Origin: Diadophis punctatus similis | Taxonomy: Eukaryota > Chordata > Lepidosauria > Squamata > Dipsadidae | Direction of reading: 5' to 3' | DNA length: 64,000 nucleotides | NCBI GenBank assembly: GCA_023053685.1 | Contig: JALIGW010000014.1 | Coordinates: 20,198,308 to 20,262,307 of the forward strand | The notes under the pieces: generated by a model | Database searches by the model: none | The model's input: only the letters and a program-made list of their open reading frames with translations | What the model was told of the DNA's origin: nothing | Part shown: positions 31,229-41,429 of the stretch, piece after piece | How positions within the stretch are numbered: position 1 is the stretch's first letter | How the letters are laid out: every line of letters begins with the position of its first letter | Translations under genes and position numbers: made by a program

Positions 31229-32662
31229 GAATGTGTTTGTGTGATGTTTTAATCCTGGTTTCTGCTGGATTCTTGCCTCTCTGAAGAGACTCTACATGGG
31301 GTTTTGGGGTCCTGCCATGAATTCTGAGTGTGTCAAAGGATGCAGGATGAATAAGCAACAAATGTAAGTTTCTGGTTCATTCCATGGCAGGCAGATGTGC
31401 TCTTTCAGAAGGGATGGTCACCCATGTGATCTATTTGGTTTTTAGCAATATGTGACCTCAGCCATTGTATTCATAGCAGCTTCTCCAACTCAACCCAACC
31501 TGGTTTATTGTAGGCATGTAAAGCAAACCAAGTTTAACCTGTTGTGCCAGTGCAGCTGCTCACCCTTCAGTTGGTCTGGTGTGGCATTTTTATGAATGCT
31601 GTCTCTTACACAAATGTAACATTTAAGCCAATCTCATAAATTTAGCCTGTGGCTGGATTCAAACGTAACTTAGGCAGCAGGGCATGATTTGATTTAACCA
31701 TAGGTCATTGAAAAAGCCACAGTGGGTGGATTCCTATACTAATCCATAAACTAATCCCCATGTTATTTTGGCTCACATTCATGGTACAAAACACGTTCCC
31801 TTGGCTGAACTGACACTTTTCTAAAAATGTTAAAAGGTTAAAATCCATTAAGCACATTTGTCAATGCCATGAAATATGTCATATTCCCACTATATCTTCA
31901 ACTTGGGCTAACAGTATTAAGGTTTACCAATAAAGGAGAATATTTGTAATTCAGGGTTAAATGAGGGGTCTTTGGTGGTCTCTGAGCTTGGTGGTTTTCT
32001 TGCACATGTTTCATTACCCAACTAGGTAACATCATTGTTAATCATCAGGGCTAGCACTAATGATGTTACCTAGTCTGGGTAATGAAACATCTGCAAGAAA
32101 ACCACCAAGCTCAGAGAGCACTAAGGATCCCTCATATTATGGCTTAATATGGACGTCTGATTCACAAAACCTCCTACAACAACCATTAAGGCTGGACTAC
32201 AAACAATATTCTTCACCCAAATCTAGCATGTTGTGTGAACCCAACAGTGTCCTAGTATAGTCTGGGACTCTTATGAAGAATTGAGAACCATGTTACTTTT
32301 AGCCAGGCTAAATCTTTGTCCAACTACAAACCCCAAATGTTGACATTTTAGCCAAAGATATCCCCAAAAGCAGTCTTGACTTTGACTAATCTTCAAAACC
32401 ATCAGGAATCAAGAATTTTAAGCCAGTTTTCTAGCTCCAAACACTAGTCCTACTTTGGAGTAAGCCAAAGCCCACACCCACCCAAGGGATTAGTGTCTAT
32501 ATTGCAGGCTCCTGCACCAGGTGAGGTGTGAATGGGCGGAGTAGGTTCCTATTCACCTGGCCAGCTGAAGTCAATTGCTTTCCCTAGCCTTAATAAAGCG
32601 GTATTTCAGACAGGGAGGGTTGGAAAGAAGACGCTGATCACAGCTAAGGGAGGTTCTGCACC
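31229..32662. other. Gene B to gene C intergenic region: duplicated flank, MITE, and gene C promoter
   Basis: The first part matches the flank after gene A. A long inverted repeat is at 31963-32134. From about 32180 the sequence matches the region before gene B. Near the start codon the shared TTCACCTGGCCAGCTG and GGGCGGAG elements and an ACCATGG start context suggest the gene C promoter, without a convincing TATA box. Confidence 0.55.
31963..32134. mobile_element. Inverted-repeat MITE (about 172 bp)
   Basis: Two arms of about 70 bp are inverse copies: GAGGGGTC...TTTCATTACCC on the left and GGGTAATGAAAC...GATCCCTC on the right, around a short spacer. The matching flank after gene A lacks it. 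Superfamily not certain. Confidence 0.75.
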
Positions 32663-35600
32663 ATGGAGAAGCCTCTGCCCAGCGCTCTCCTCTTGCTCTT
32701 CTTCCTAGGATGCACCGCTGGGGCGGGCCGGAGCGACACGTGCCGCCTTGGGCGCTACGGGGTGCCGCTGCTGGACGCCTCCAAGGAGTCTTCCTTACGC
32801 CGAGCCCCAAGGTCCCCCACGCGCCCAGGAAAGACACGCGCTGCCGACCCGCCGGCGAAGGAGACCAGCCGGCCTTGGATTTCCTTCGGCGCCTCGGCGC
32901 AAGAGGTTAGCAGTTCTCCCACCGACCCACCGGGTAAGGAGGAGTGTGGTCAATGGCAGTTGGGGAAGGGCCAGTGAGTAACAGGGTAGCTGCAACCGGT
33001 CTCGCTTCCCTTCGCTGCGCCGTCTTTCGGCTTCGCAAAGTTAAAAGCGCAAAGTGTGCAAAGCTGTTTGAAGTGTTTGCTGCTGGCGAGAGGCCCCCCA
33101 CGTTCTCCACAGCCAGGTGGGTCGAAACGAGAATCTGCTGGAAATTTGGCGGGTACACCTAGAGCAGTGTTTGCCAACCTTGGCAACTTGAAGATGTCTG
33201 GACTTCAACTCCCAGAATTCCCCAGCCAGCTGGCTGGGGAATTCTGGGAGTTGAAGTCCAGACATCTTCAAGTTGCCAAGGTTGGGAAACACTGACCTAG
33301 AGGAAGAACGTTTTCGGAACTGGCCTAGCACAAATGAGTATTCTCTTAAGGGCGGCCATCCGAGTCAACCGTCTATCTCCATTGCTGCGCTGAGCTAACA
33401 ATAGTGTTGGATGACCTTCTGGATACCATCACCTACAAAGTTCCTCATTAAAAAAAATTCCGTTAGATGGCATTACAAACTAAAAACTAAGTACTTAAAT
33501 ACAAGTTGTAAGGTAGCTAATCAAAGTTATGAGATGTTTTCCTTGTCCTGCAACTTGGCTATTATTCCTAACAGGAATTGGCTCTTCAAATACCGTATTT
33601 TTCGGAGTATAAGACGCACCGGAGTATAAGACGCACCTAGATTTTAGAGGAGGAAAACAAGGAAAAAAGTATTCTGAACCAAATGGTGTAGTAATATATT
33701 ATTTAATAAAATACCAGTGTAGCAGAATACTTTTTACAACCATGTATACTTTTTACAACCATGTACACTTTTTACAAACTTCAAACTTGACAGCTTTAAG
33801 ACTTGTGGACTTCAACTCCCAGAATTCCTCCTCCAGTCATGCTAGCTCAGGAATGACTGGAGGAGGAATTCTGGGAGTTGAAGTGGGGCTGCAATGGGGG
33901 TGGCTGTGGCGGCGTGTCCTGGGCAGGGGCTGCAACGGGGGCGGCGGTGGCAGGTCCTCCGGCAGGGGCGGAGGCTGCAATGGCAGCTGGGGTGGCAGCG
34001 GCTCCCAGCAACAGCGGCTGCAGCTCTGGCCAGCAACGGCGGCAGCGGCGGCGGCCAAACACTTCCTTCCCCATTCCAAAAACAGGGCATGCAATCGGCG
34101 CTGCCCGCCACCTGAAACACGATGCTTTTTTTTGGTCTCCGCACGCTCTGTTTTTGGAATCGGGGAGGGGATCGCAGCGCTGCCGCCTGAAAACGCTTTC
34201 CTCCCCAGGCTGAGTGGCGGCTGGCAGGTGGGTGGGGGCTACATTTGGAGTATAGGATGCACCCACTTTTTGACCCCTTTTTTGGGAGTAAAAAGGTGCG
34301 TCTTATACTCTGAAAAATACGGTATATGAGTGCAGCAGGACTTATTCACATGCTCTTTTTCTTCTAAATTAGAAGCTGGGATTCTTCTTATGAAAGGTGA
34401 GCAATGCAACAAATGGGAGCCTGGAAAGACAAGACCCGTTGTGACCTTCCACTGCCCCGCCCAAGATAACCAAGGGGAGGAGATGTTTTGCTGTGGCACC
34501 TGCATGCTCATCTACTGCTGTTCATCCACAAAGGCGCGCCTGGACCAGACAAGCTGTCATGCTGTTAGGACAGAGCCTGCTGGACCCACAGTTAAGGAGC
34601 TCAGTAAGATGATGTCCATCTCTCATTTTGGGGGGCCATTTGCATATTGACTGCAAAAGGGGGGGTGTCTTCAACCTAGACAATTTATCCCATGAGTGAG
34701 TGTGGGCCTTGGCTTACTCCAAAATAAGTCTGGTGCTTGGAGCTAGAAAATTGGCTCAGTTAGCATTTTGGATCCTGTTGGTTTTCAAGACTAAAGTCAA
34801 GAGTGCTTTTGGGGATATCTTTGGCTAAAATGTCAACATTTGGAGTTTGGAGTTGGGCAAAGTTTTAGTCTGGCTAAAAGTGGGATGGGTCTCAATTCTT
34901 CATAAGAGGCCTAGACTATAGGCTGTAGGTTCACACAACATGCTAGATTTGGGTGAAGAATGTTTGTGGTCCAGCCTCAATGGTTATCATTGAATGGTAT
35001 AACTTAATATTCTCAAACTTGGCACCTTGACGTCAGCTCCTAAAATTCCTCAGTCTGCCATGCTAGTTGGAGAGTTCTTGGAGTCAACATATCCCAAAAT
35101 TGCAAGGTTTTGAGAAACACTGGATTAAATAAAAATGCATAGCAGGAGACTACCTAGATATAACTAGATAATTGCCTAAAGCTAAGCAGGGCTGGAGCAG
35201 GTTAATACTTGGATGAGAGATGGCTAGGAATTGTGAGAATAACAAATTGTGAAGAAAAATGAAAGCAGTGAAACTCAACTTCCATACCATTCCCAAGAAA
35301 AACCATAAAGGTGTGTTCATAGGTACACAGGTACATGAGTCAATCAAACTTTACCTCTCTCTAATATATTAATATGCAAGTACAGGTAATCATCAACTTA
35401 CAACCACAATTGAGCCCAAAATTTATGTTAAGAAATTTAACTGAATTTTGCCTCATTTTATGACTCTTCTCACCACATTTGTTAAGTGAATGACTGCAGT
35501 TCTTAAATTAGTAACATGGCTGTTAAGTGAATCTGGCTTCCCCATTGACTTTGTCAGAAGTTCACAAAACTTTGTCAGAAGTTCACTATGACTCCGGGAC

Positions 35601-37714
35601 ACTGCAACAATTGTCAAGCATCCAAATGTTGATCATGGGGATGCAACAATGGTCCTAAGTGTGAAAAATGGTCATAAGCCACTTTTTCTAGTGCCGTTGT
35701 ATCTTTGAACTGTTGGAAGTCGAGCACTACCTGTACCTCTCTAGCAGTTGGCTGGCAAAGCCATCTTTACTGAATGTCAGTCCTGATGACAAAGCACATC
35801 ATGGTTGTGCTCAGCCTACCGTAGTTAAATGCTAAGTCTCATTTGTGCAGCAGTGAGCAGCTTAATTAGGTATTTTGGTAGCTAATTCTGCTGCCCAAGC
35901 TCAGAGATGAGGTTGATTTGTATCTTTAGTCAGAGTATGGATTAACCAAATTAAGTCTGTGTATCTGTAAGTGTAAGTAAGTGTAGCTGCTGACTCTCAA
36001 ACCAACATTGGAGTCTTTGGTGTGCATCCAACCTGCACAGTTTATGCCTCTTATTGCAGACCCAGGAAATTGTTTTATTAATTTTAAATTTATTGGCTGC
36101 CCAACTTTGGATGGCATATAAAACTAGAAAAAAACATGCAAACAGCTAAAAATATAAAGCAGGCAGCCAAGGCTGAAATAATTTGGTAAATAACAAATTC
36201 AACAAAATGGGGGGGGGGCTTAAACTTCTAATCAACAAACCATGACTGGTAACCATGGATAATTGTTAAGCAAACAAGTTGGATAGGAATTGTTTTAAAA
36301 CTTAACACTTTTATTGCTTAGCACCATTCAGAATCCAGCCAGACCTTTGTGTTGGAACTAAATCCATGACTGCTAAGACACTGTTCTGCAGATGTTGAGA
36401 CTGGCTGGTAAATAACTTTTAGTGCCCAGGATCATACATTATACTAAATGATCATGGTTGGCAATCCCGGAACCCAGCTTTCTGCAGCCTGTAAATCATG
36501 GCTTAGCATGTTATCCCATTGTGAATTCAGCAAGCCACAATGACTCTGCAAACCTAATGGGCAAATTCATTCACAGTGGTGCAGGTTACTGGGAAGACGA
36601 AGTCTGTTACTAATGCAGAACAATTCTCTAGAAAGGGGAGGCATTTGGGGGTCTGCTGGAAGAATCAAAGAGGAAAGGGACTCAGAGAGAGTGCATGGCA
36701 CCCAAATCTTTAGGAGAACAAGTACAGGTAGTATTCAACTAACAACCACAATTGAGCCCAAACTTTTTTTTAATTGTTTTTATTGGTTTTCATATTTTAC
36801 ATATCACAATATTTATTGACAGATCTGCCACCTTAATATACAATGCTACTATATTTATACCATTTATACATTATTTTAACTTGTTTTCTTATCCTGCTTT
36901 GTCTTCTCACATTGTCTCATCGAGTCTGTTATTTGTCTAATTATACCAATGTTCCCAAACATCATAGTAATCTGAGTTTTTTTCCCCTCGAAGTTCCATC
37001 GTTAATTTGTCCATTTCGGCACAATCATAAATTTTTTTGATTATCATATTGTCCATGGGTGTGTTAGGGTTCTTCCAATTTTGAGCGAACACAATCCTGG
37101 CCGCACAATCCTGGCCGGTGATGTGTAGAATTAAATATTTGATGTTTTGGTTGTATTGTCTTTTAATTATCCCCAGTAAGAAAAGTTCCGGTGTGTGTTC
37201 TACTGGTGTGTCCACTATTTCCTGTAACCAATGGTGAACTTTTTTCCAATATGTTTTCGCTTTGGGACACAACCACCACATATGAAAGAAGGTGCCCTGC
37301 TCTTTTTTGCATTTCTAGCAATTCAAATTCAAATTTGGGTAAATTTTTGCCAATCGTGCTGGTGCCAGATGCCATCTATAAAACATTTTGTAATAATTTT
37401 CTTTATATGCCGCTGATTTCATTAATTTATAATTTCTATTCCAAATTTGCTCCCAGTCGGCCAGATGTATACCGTATGTTCCGGCGTATAAGACGACTGG
37501 GCGTATAAGACTACCCCCAACTTTTCCAATTAAAATATAGAGTTTGGGATATACTCGCCGTATAAGACTACCCCTCCTACCATCTTTCTTTTTCTTTCTG
37601 TCTTTCTTCCTTCCTAACATCTTTCTTTCTTCCTTTCTTTCTTTCTTTCTCTCTTTCTTTCTCTCTTTCTCTTTCTGTCTTCCTTCCTTCCTTCCTTCCT
37701 TCCTAACTTCTTTC

Positions 37715-37797
<83 letters not shown>

Positions 37798-37802
37798 CTC
37801 TT

Positions 37803-37847
<45 letters not shown>

Positions 37848-38021
37848 GTCTGTCTTTTCTTCTTCTTTCTTCTTTCTTCCTTTCTTTCTTCCTTCCTTCT
37901 TTCTTTCATCTTTCTTCCTTCCTAACATCTTTCTTTTTCTTTCTTTCTGTCTTCCTTCCTTCCTAACATCTTTCTTTTTCTTTCTTTCTGTCTTCCTTCC
38001 TTCCTTCCTAACTTTTCTTTT

Positions 38022-38100
<79 letters not shown>

Positions 38101-38113
38101 CTTTCTTTCTTTC

Positions 38114-38181
<68 letters not shown>

Positions 38182-38210
38182 TTTATTTCTTTCTGTCTTC
38201 CTTCCTAACT

Positions 38211-38301
<91 letters not shown>

Positions 38302-39957
38302 GTCTTTCTGTCTTCCTTCCTTCCTTCCTTCCTTCCTTCCTTCCTTCCTTCCTTCCTTCCTTCCTTTCTCCCTGCAGTAGGAAGAAGGAGCCTCTGTCGC
38401 AGTCTCCTGCAGGGCTCCAGCCACCCAACTGAGTCCCCGACCGCGCCGCCGCCAGGGTTAACGTGCATGGGAGGGAAGGAGACGGCATGCTACTGCCGCT
38501 CCAGCGTGTCATTCGCACAAGGCGCAGCATGTGCGAAGTCTCCGTGGTCACTGTAGCTGCACCGGGGAGCCCGCGTCCTTGTCAACAATGGAGACGCGCG
38601 CTGGAGGGACCGCGGAGCAGAGGTGCCTGGCGAGCGAGGCGAGTGGCGGCATCGGCGGCAGGCTCCTGCCTGCGTCTCCCGCCCGCCTGCCTCTCATTCT
38701 TTTAAATGCTAAGGCAAGAGGTGGGCAGGCGGGCGGGAGACGCGGGCAGGAGCGACCAGGGAGACTTCGCACATGCTGCGCCTTGCACGAAGGGCACGGT
38801 GGAACGGCAGCAGCGGTGGCGGTAGGGCTCTCTCTCCTTCCCTCCCATGCGCAGCAGCCTTCCCAGCAGGCTGCCGGACAAGCCCGAGGAGACTGAGACG
38901 CAGGGCGGCGTCGGGGCTCCGGGGCTCCTTTGGCCACTTGGCCAGAGAACAGCAGGGATGCGGCCACGGCCGTTTGTGAGCTTCCCCCGGCTCGGAAGTT
39001 TTAGTACCTGGCATATAAGACGACCCCCGACTTTTGTGAAGATTTTCAAGGAGTAAAAAGTCGTCTTATACGCTGGAACATACGGTACTATGTCCTATAT
39101 TCTTTGCCCATGCTAACATTGGTCCCTTCACTATGTCTTCGAATCTGTCAAATTTTAATAGGTAATCATATAATTTTGATATTGTTTTTTCTTCTGGGCC
39201 TGTTAATATGTCTAACTTTTTGTTAAGTGAGACATTTGTTAAGTGAGTTTTGCCCCATTTTCTTGATACAGTTGTTAAGTGAATCACTGCAGTTGTTAAG
39301 CTAATAACAGTTAAGTGAATCTGGCTTCCCCATTGACTTTGCTTGTAAGAAGGTCACAAATGGGGATCACATAACCACAGGACACTGTAACCATCACAAA
39401 TACGAATTTTGATCACGTAACAATGGGGATGCTGCAGCATGGTGATAGGTTGAAAGATGGTCATAAGTCACTTTTTCCAGTGCCATTGTAACTTTGAATG
39501 GTCATTAAATGAACTGTTGTAAGTCAAGGATTACCTGTAACAACCGGCCCCTTATTTTTCAGACGTCGACAGCATCCTTGAGTTCATCTTTATAGCAGCA
39601 GCGCTCAGCACGACTTTCATCTTGTTCTTCTGCGCACTGCGCTATTGGATAGAATGCATGGAGAACCGGGAGGCGCAAAGAGTGGCCAATGCCCAGCTGG
39701 ACTTGGTCCGAGGGGTTCCTGCCGTATCTGTCATTGACAGCCCTCAGCCTGAACGGGCTGCCTCCGCTGATCCTCCATCCTTGGTGCCTGAAGAATCCCA
39801 CAGTTCCTCTGAGCTGCCCACGGGTGTGGCCAATGCACTTTGGGGATCTGGAAATCCCATACGTGAAGTGATGAAATTATCAGTATTTACCCTAGGAGGG
39901 CCACTGGGGGCTGTACCTGAAGAAGAGAAAAAGGAGGAGGAGGAGACAGATTTTTAA
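32663..39957 (+). CDS. Shisa-like gene C, three exons, full tail
   Basis: Exons are 32663-32933, 34373-34603 and 39563-39957, phase 1 throughout, giving 298 residues. Residues 1-19 are a signal peptide. Cysteines at 102, 118, 130, 131, 134, 139, 140 and 152 repeat the gene B spacing with FCCGTC, YCC and RLDQ. The membrane segment is about 171-192 and is much diverged from A and B. The acidic tail ends EETDF, compatible with a PDZ ligand. Introns are greatly enlarged by transposons. The nested insert in intron 2 ends only 25 bp before the exon 3 acceptor. The ATG lies in a strong context (ACCATGG) and exon 1 is GC-rich. The complete open frame supports function. Role inferred from the Shisa family; no exact orthologue recognised. 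Confidence 0.82.
33165..33294. mobile_element. hAT palindromic MITE with perfect 8-bp target duplication
   Basis: An almost perfect palindrome of 130 bp starting CAGTGTTTGCCAACCTTGG and ending with its inverse, AACACTG. It is flanked by ACCTAGAG on both sides (33157-33164 and 33295-33302). Both arms carry TTCAACTCCCAGAATTCC. The CAGTG ends and 8-bp duplication identify the hAT superfamily. It lies in intron 1 of gene C. Confidence 0.88.
33593..34322. mobile_element. TA-target inverted-repeat element, family 1 copy a
   Basis: Terminal inverted repeats of about 30 bp begin CCGTATTTTTCGGAGTATAA and end with the inverse just before 34322, and the element is flanked by TA on both sides. The interior holds a GC-rich low-complexity block (33890-34090) and the TTCAACTCCCAGAATTCC module. 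It shares its interior, in reverse, with the element at 48067-49569. It has no transposase frame, so it is non-autonomous. It sits about 50 bp before the gene C exon 2 acceptor. Confidence 0.82.
34699..34988 (-). repeat. Inverted copy of the gene C upstream region
   Basis: The reverse complement of this stretch matches 32183-32478 before gene C over about 290 bp with scattered differences, for example around ATTTTAGCCAAAGATATCCC. Intron 2 of gene B has no such segment, so it arose after the duplication, as a local inverted duplication or as two insertions of an unknown repeat. Confidence 0.7.
35383..35733. mobile_element. TA-target inverted-repeat MITE, family 2 copy a
   Basis: Starts CAGGTAATCATCAACTTAC and ends with the near inverse, GTCGAGCACTACCTG, flanked by TA. 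The interior has the characteristic TTGTTAAGTGAAT repeats. Gene B intron 2 is an empty site at the matching position (around 29167). Confidence 0.78.
37575..38370. repeat. Compound microsatellite (TTTC)n, (TTCC)n, (TGTC)n
   Basis: About 800 bp of pyrimidine tetranucleotide repeats with a (TCTG)n block around 37805-37855. All Lys/Glu-rich or Phe/Leu/Ser-rich frames across it are translations of the repeat. Confidence 0.95.
38465..38855. repeat. Large GC-rich imperfect hairpin
   Basis: The left arm includes GCGCAGCATGTGCGAAGTCTCC and the right arm its inverse, GGAGACTTCGCACATGCTGC. Nearer the centre GCGTCTCCCGCCCGCCTGCC faces its inverse around an AT-rich loop near 38700. It lies within the family 1 element and is presumably part of it. 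Confidence 0.75.
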
Positions 39958-40500
39958 CCAGAGGGAGGAGAAATTAAGCAAGCCCCAAGCTCAGCCCCTG
40001 AGCATTGGCGTCATTAGCTTTTTTACATTAGGAACTGAACTATTCTTTTTTAATATCTCCTTTTTAGCAGGTGCTGCTCTGTAGCCTAGAAATGTCTTTC
40101 ACTTGTGTGCTACCCATTCCCTGCCCCACATAGCCTTTGGTTTACATGGATTATCTTGCTTCATCCCCACCCTTCACACCACTGAACCCCTAGTTGAGAT
40201 ATTTGAATTGCTCTCTCTAATCTTTCCATTGGAGACCGTTAGAAGATATGAAGTTCTCCCAGCCATGACTCTCAAAGGGGTCCTGAGACCTTGTTTTAGC
40301 CAACATTATTTTAAATGCTCTATAAAAAGAACAGCTGATAGGTAAGGGTACTTTTCCACTTAGCAGGAAGTTTCTTAAACCGTGGTTTGCATGCAAGTGG
40401 AGGAGAGGAAAAAATCTCTTTACAGAAACTATATCCAACGTATATTGAAACTACCTTCTGCACCCTAGCTCCCAGAATTCCTAGTTTCGTTGGCTTAGAA

Positions 40501-40934
40501 CAGTGATGGCGAACCTTTTTTGGTTTGCGTGCCAAAAGGGGGTGTGCGCGCGTGCTAGCGTGCGCACGTGCCCACACCCATTTCCTCCCCCCACACATGC
40601 GCACAACCCCCCACGCTGCCCCCTGCGCATGCGCACCCCCCCACCCCCGCGCAAAGGCCTTACTGAAGCCTGGGACGGTGAAAAACGGCAAAACAGGCAA
40701 ACTGGAAGTTAGGAAAAACTCACTTCCGGTTTGCCCGTTGGGCTGTTTTTTGCACTCCGGGGCTTCAGGAAGCTTCCCTGAACCCTCCGGAGTGCGAAAA
40801 AACAGCCCAATGACAAATCGGAAGTGCGTTTTTCTGAACTTCCGGTTTGCCCGTGGAGCTGACATAGGGCAACGCCTCACGTGCTCTCCGATCTAGCTTC
40901 GTATGCCACGCATGCCATAGGTTCGCCATCCCTG
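40501..40934. mobile_element. hAT MITE in the gene C 3' UTR
   Basis: Ends are CAGTGATGGCGAACC and, inverted, CAGGGATGGCGAACC. Perfect 8-bp duplication GCTTAGAA at 40493-40500 and 40935-40942. Genes A and B have the uninterrupted TTGGCTTAGAATT at the same place. The interior is GC-rich, with an internal inverted repeat around CTTCCGGTTTGCCCGT, and has no transposase. Confidence 0.9.
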
Positions 40935-41423
40935 GCTTAGAATATTGGGAACTGCAGTCCCCATGCATACTCAGAGCAACAGGTTGGATGAGATACTTCT
41001 AGCTTAGGGATCAGATAGAGAAACTCCCAATCTCTCTTCTACCCACCACAAACATACTTTTTGATGACTTGAGAGAGTTCAAATGCAAGCGGAGACACAA
41101 CAAAGTCAGAGTAAGTGGCCATTTAAAACACTAGCTGGGTGATTTTGCTTTATTTTTACATTTGGTGAGGGATATACATTTTAGAAAACACAAATGTCTT
41201 TTGTTTCACTTTTTTCATTTGATTTAGTCACTATTAAGACAAAGAGCGTGCCTTTTTAAACAGGAAAGGAGGTGTGACTTTTGCTGTTTTAGCAAAAGAG
41301 GAATAGACGAGGGATATGACATGCTTTTATAATGCAACTGTCAACTGCAAACTTATTGTACTGTCAATAATTGTGCAATAATTATTGTACAATTGTACTG
41401 TCTCTCTGAATGTAACAATCATC

Positions 41424-41429
41424 AATAAA
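41424..41429 (+). promoter_or_regulatory. Poly(A) signal of gene C
   Basis: AATAAA in the conserved CATCAATAAA context, about 1.47 kb after the stop. The distance is increased by the hAT insertion. Confidence 0.75.

Larger units (their letters stand above)
34604..36724 (+). other. Intron 2 of gene C, first part
   Basis: Contains an inverted copy of the gene C upstream region (34699-34988), a degraded hAT-like palindrome (about 35006-35122) and a TA-target element (35383-35733). The remainder matches intron 2 of gene B in places (GTCTAGCAGTTGGCTG-type stretch) and otherwise shows nothing I recognise. Confidence 0.6.
37481..39088. mobile_element. TA-target inverted-repeat element, family 1 copy b, inside the L1
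   Basis: The terminal repeats read CCGTATGTTCCGGCGTATAA and, inverted, TTATACGCTGGAACATACGG, with TA on both sides; end positions are accurate to a few bases. Removing the element and one TA rejoins the L1 ORF2 in frame, which confirms a clean TA-target insertion. The interior carries a long microsatellite (about 37575-38370) and a GC-rich hairpin (about 38465-38855). Confidence 0.8.
36763..39216 (-). mobile_element. 5'-truncated L1 inside the MITE, itself split
   Basis: On the minus strand the ORF2 C-terminal region is readable in several pieces: 39066-39240 ([11 protein letters not shown]...), 37315-37480 ([11 protein letters not shown]... MFYRWHLAP) and 36937-37281 ([12 protein letters not shown]... 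IVFAQNWKN). The 3' end on the plus strand is a T-run near 36766. A possible AACTTTTT target duplication flanks it. The 37481-39088 element interrupts it. Confidence 0.78.
36725..39537. mobile_element. TA-target inverted-repeat MITE, family 2 copy b, split by an L1
   Basis: Left part 36725-36762 (CAGGTAGTATTCAACTAAC...) and right part from about 39217 (TTGTTAAGTGAGAC...) to 39537 (...GGATTACCTG) make one copy, flanked by TA. Genes A and B have the uninterrupted sequence AAGTAAC or TGTAAC here, proving the insertion. The rest is an inserted L1. The right end lies 25 bp before the gene C exon 3 acceptor. Confidence 0.82.

Noticed and set aside
33742..34329. A 195-codon plus-strand frame and overlapping frames.
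   Set aside because: Entirely within the family 1 inverted-repeat element in intron 1 of gene C.
37544..38551. Long Lys/Glu/Arg-rich and Phe/Leu/Ser-rich frames.
   Set aside because: Direct translations of (TTTC)n and (TTCC)n microsatellite.
38463..39056. Overlapping 70-140 codon frames in a GC-rich block.
   Set aside because: Lie in the hairpin interior of a transposable element; stop codons are rare because of GC content, and frames occur on both strands.
40320..40968. A 186-codon minus-strand frame in the gene C 3' UTR.
   Set aside because: It lies mostly in the hAT MITE with 8-bp duplications and has no recognisable domain.
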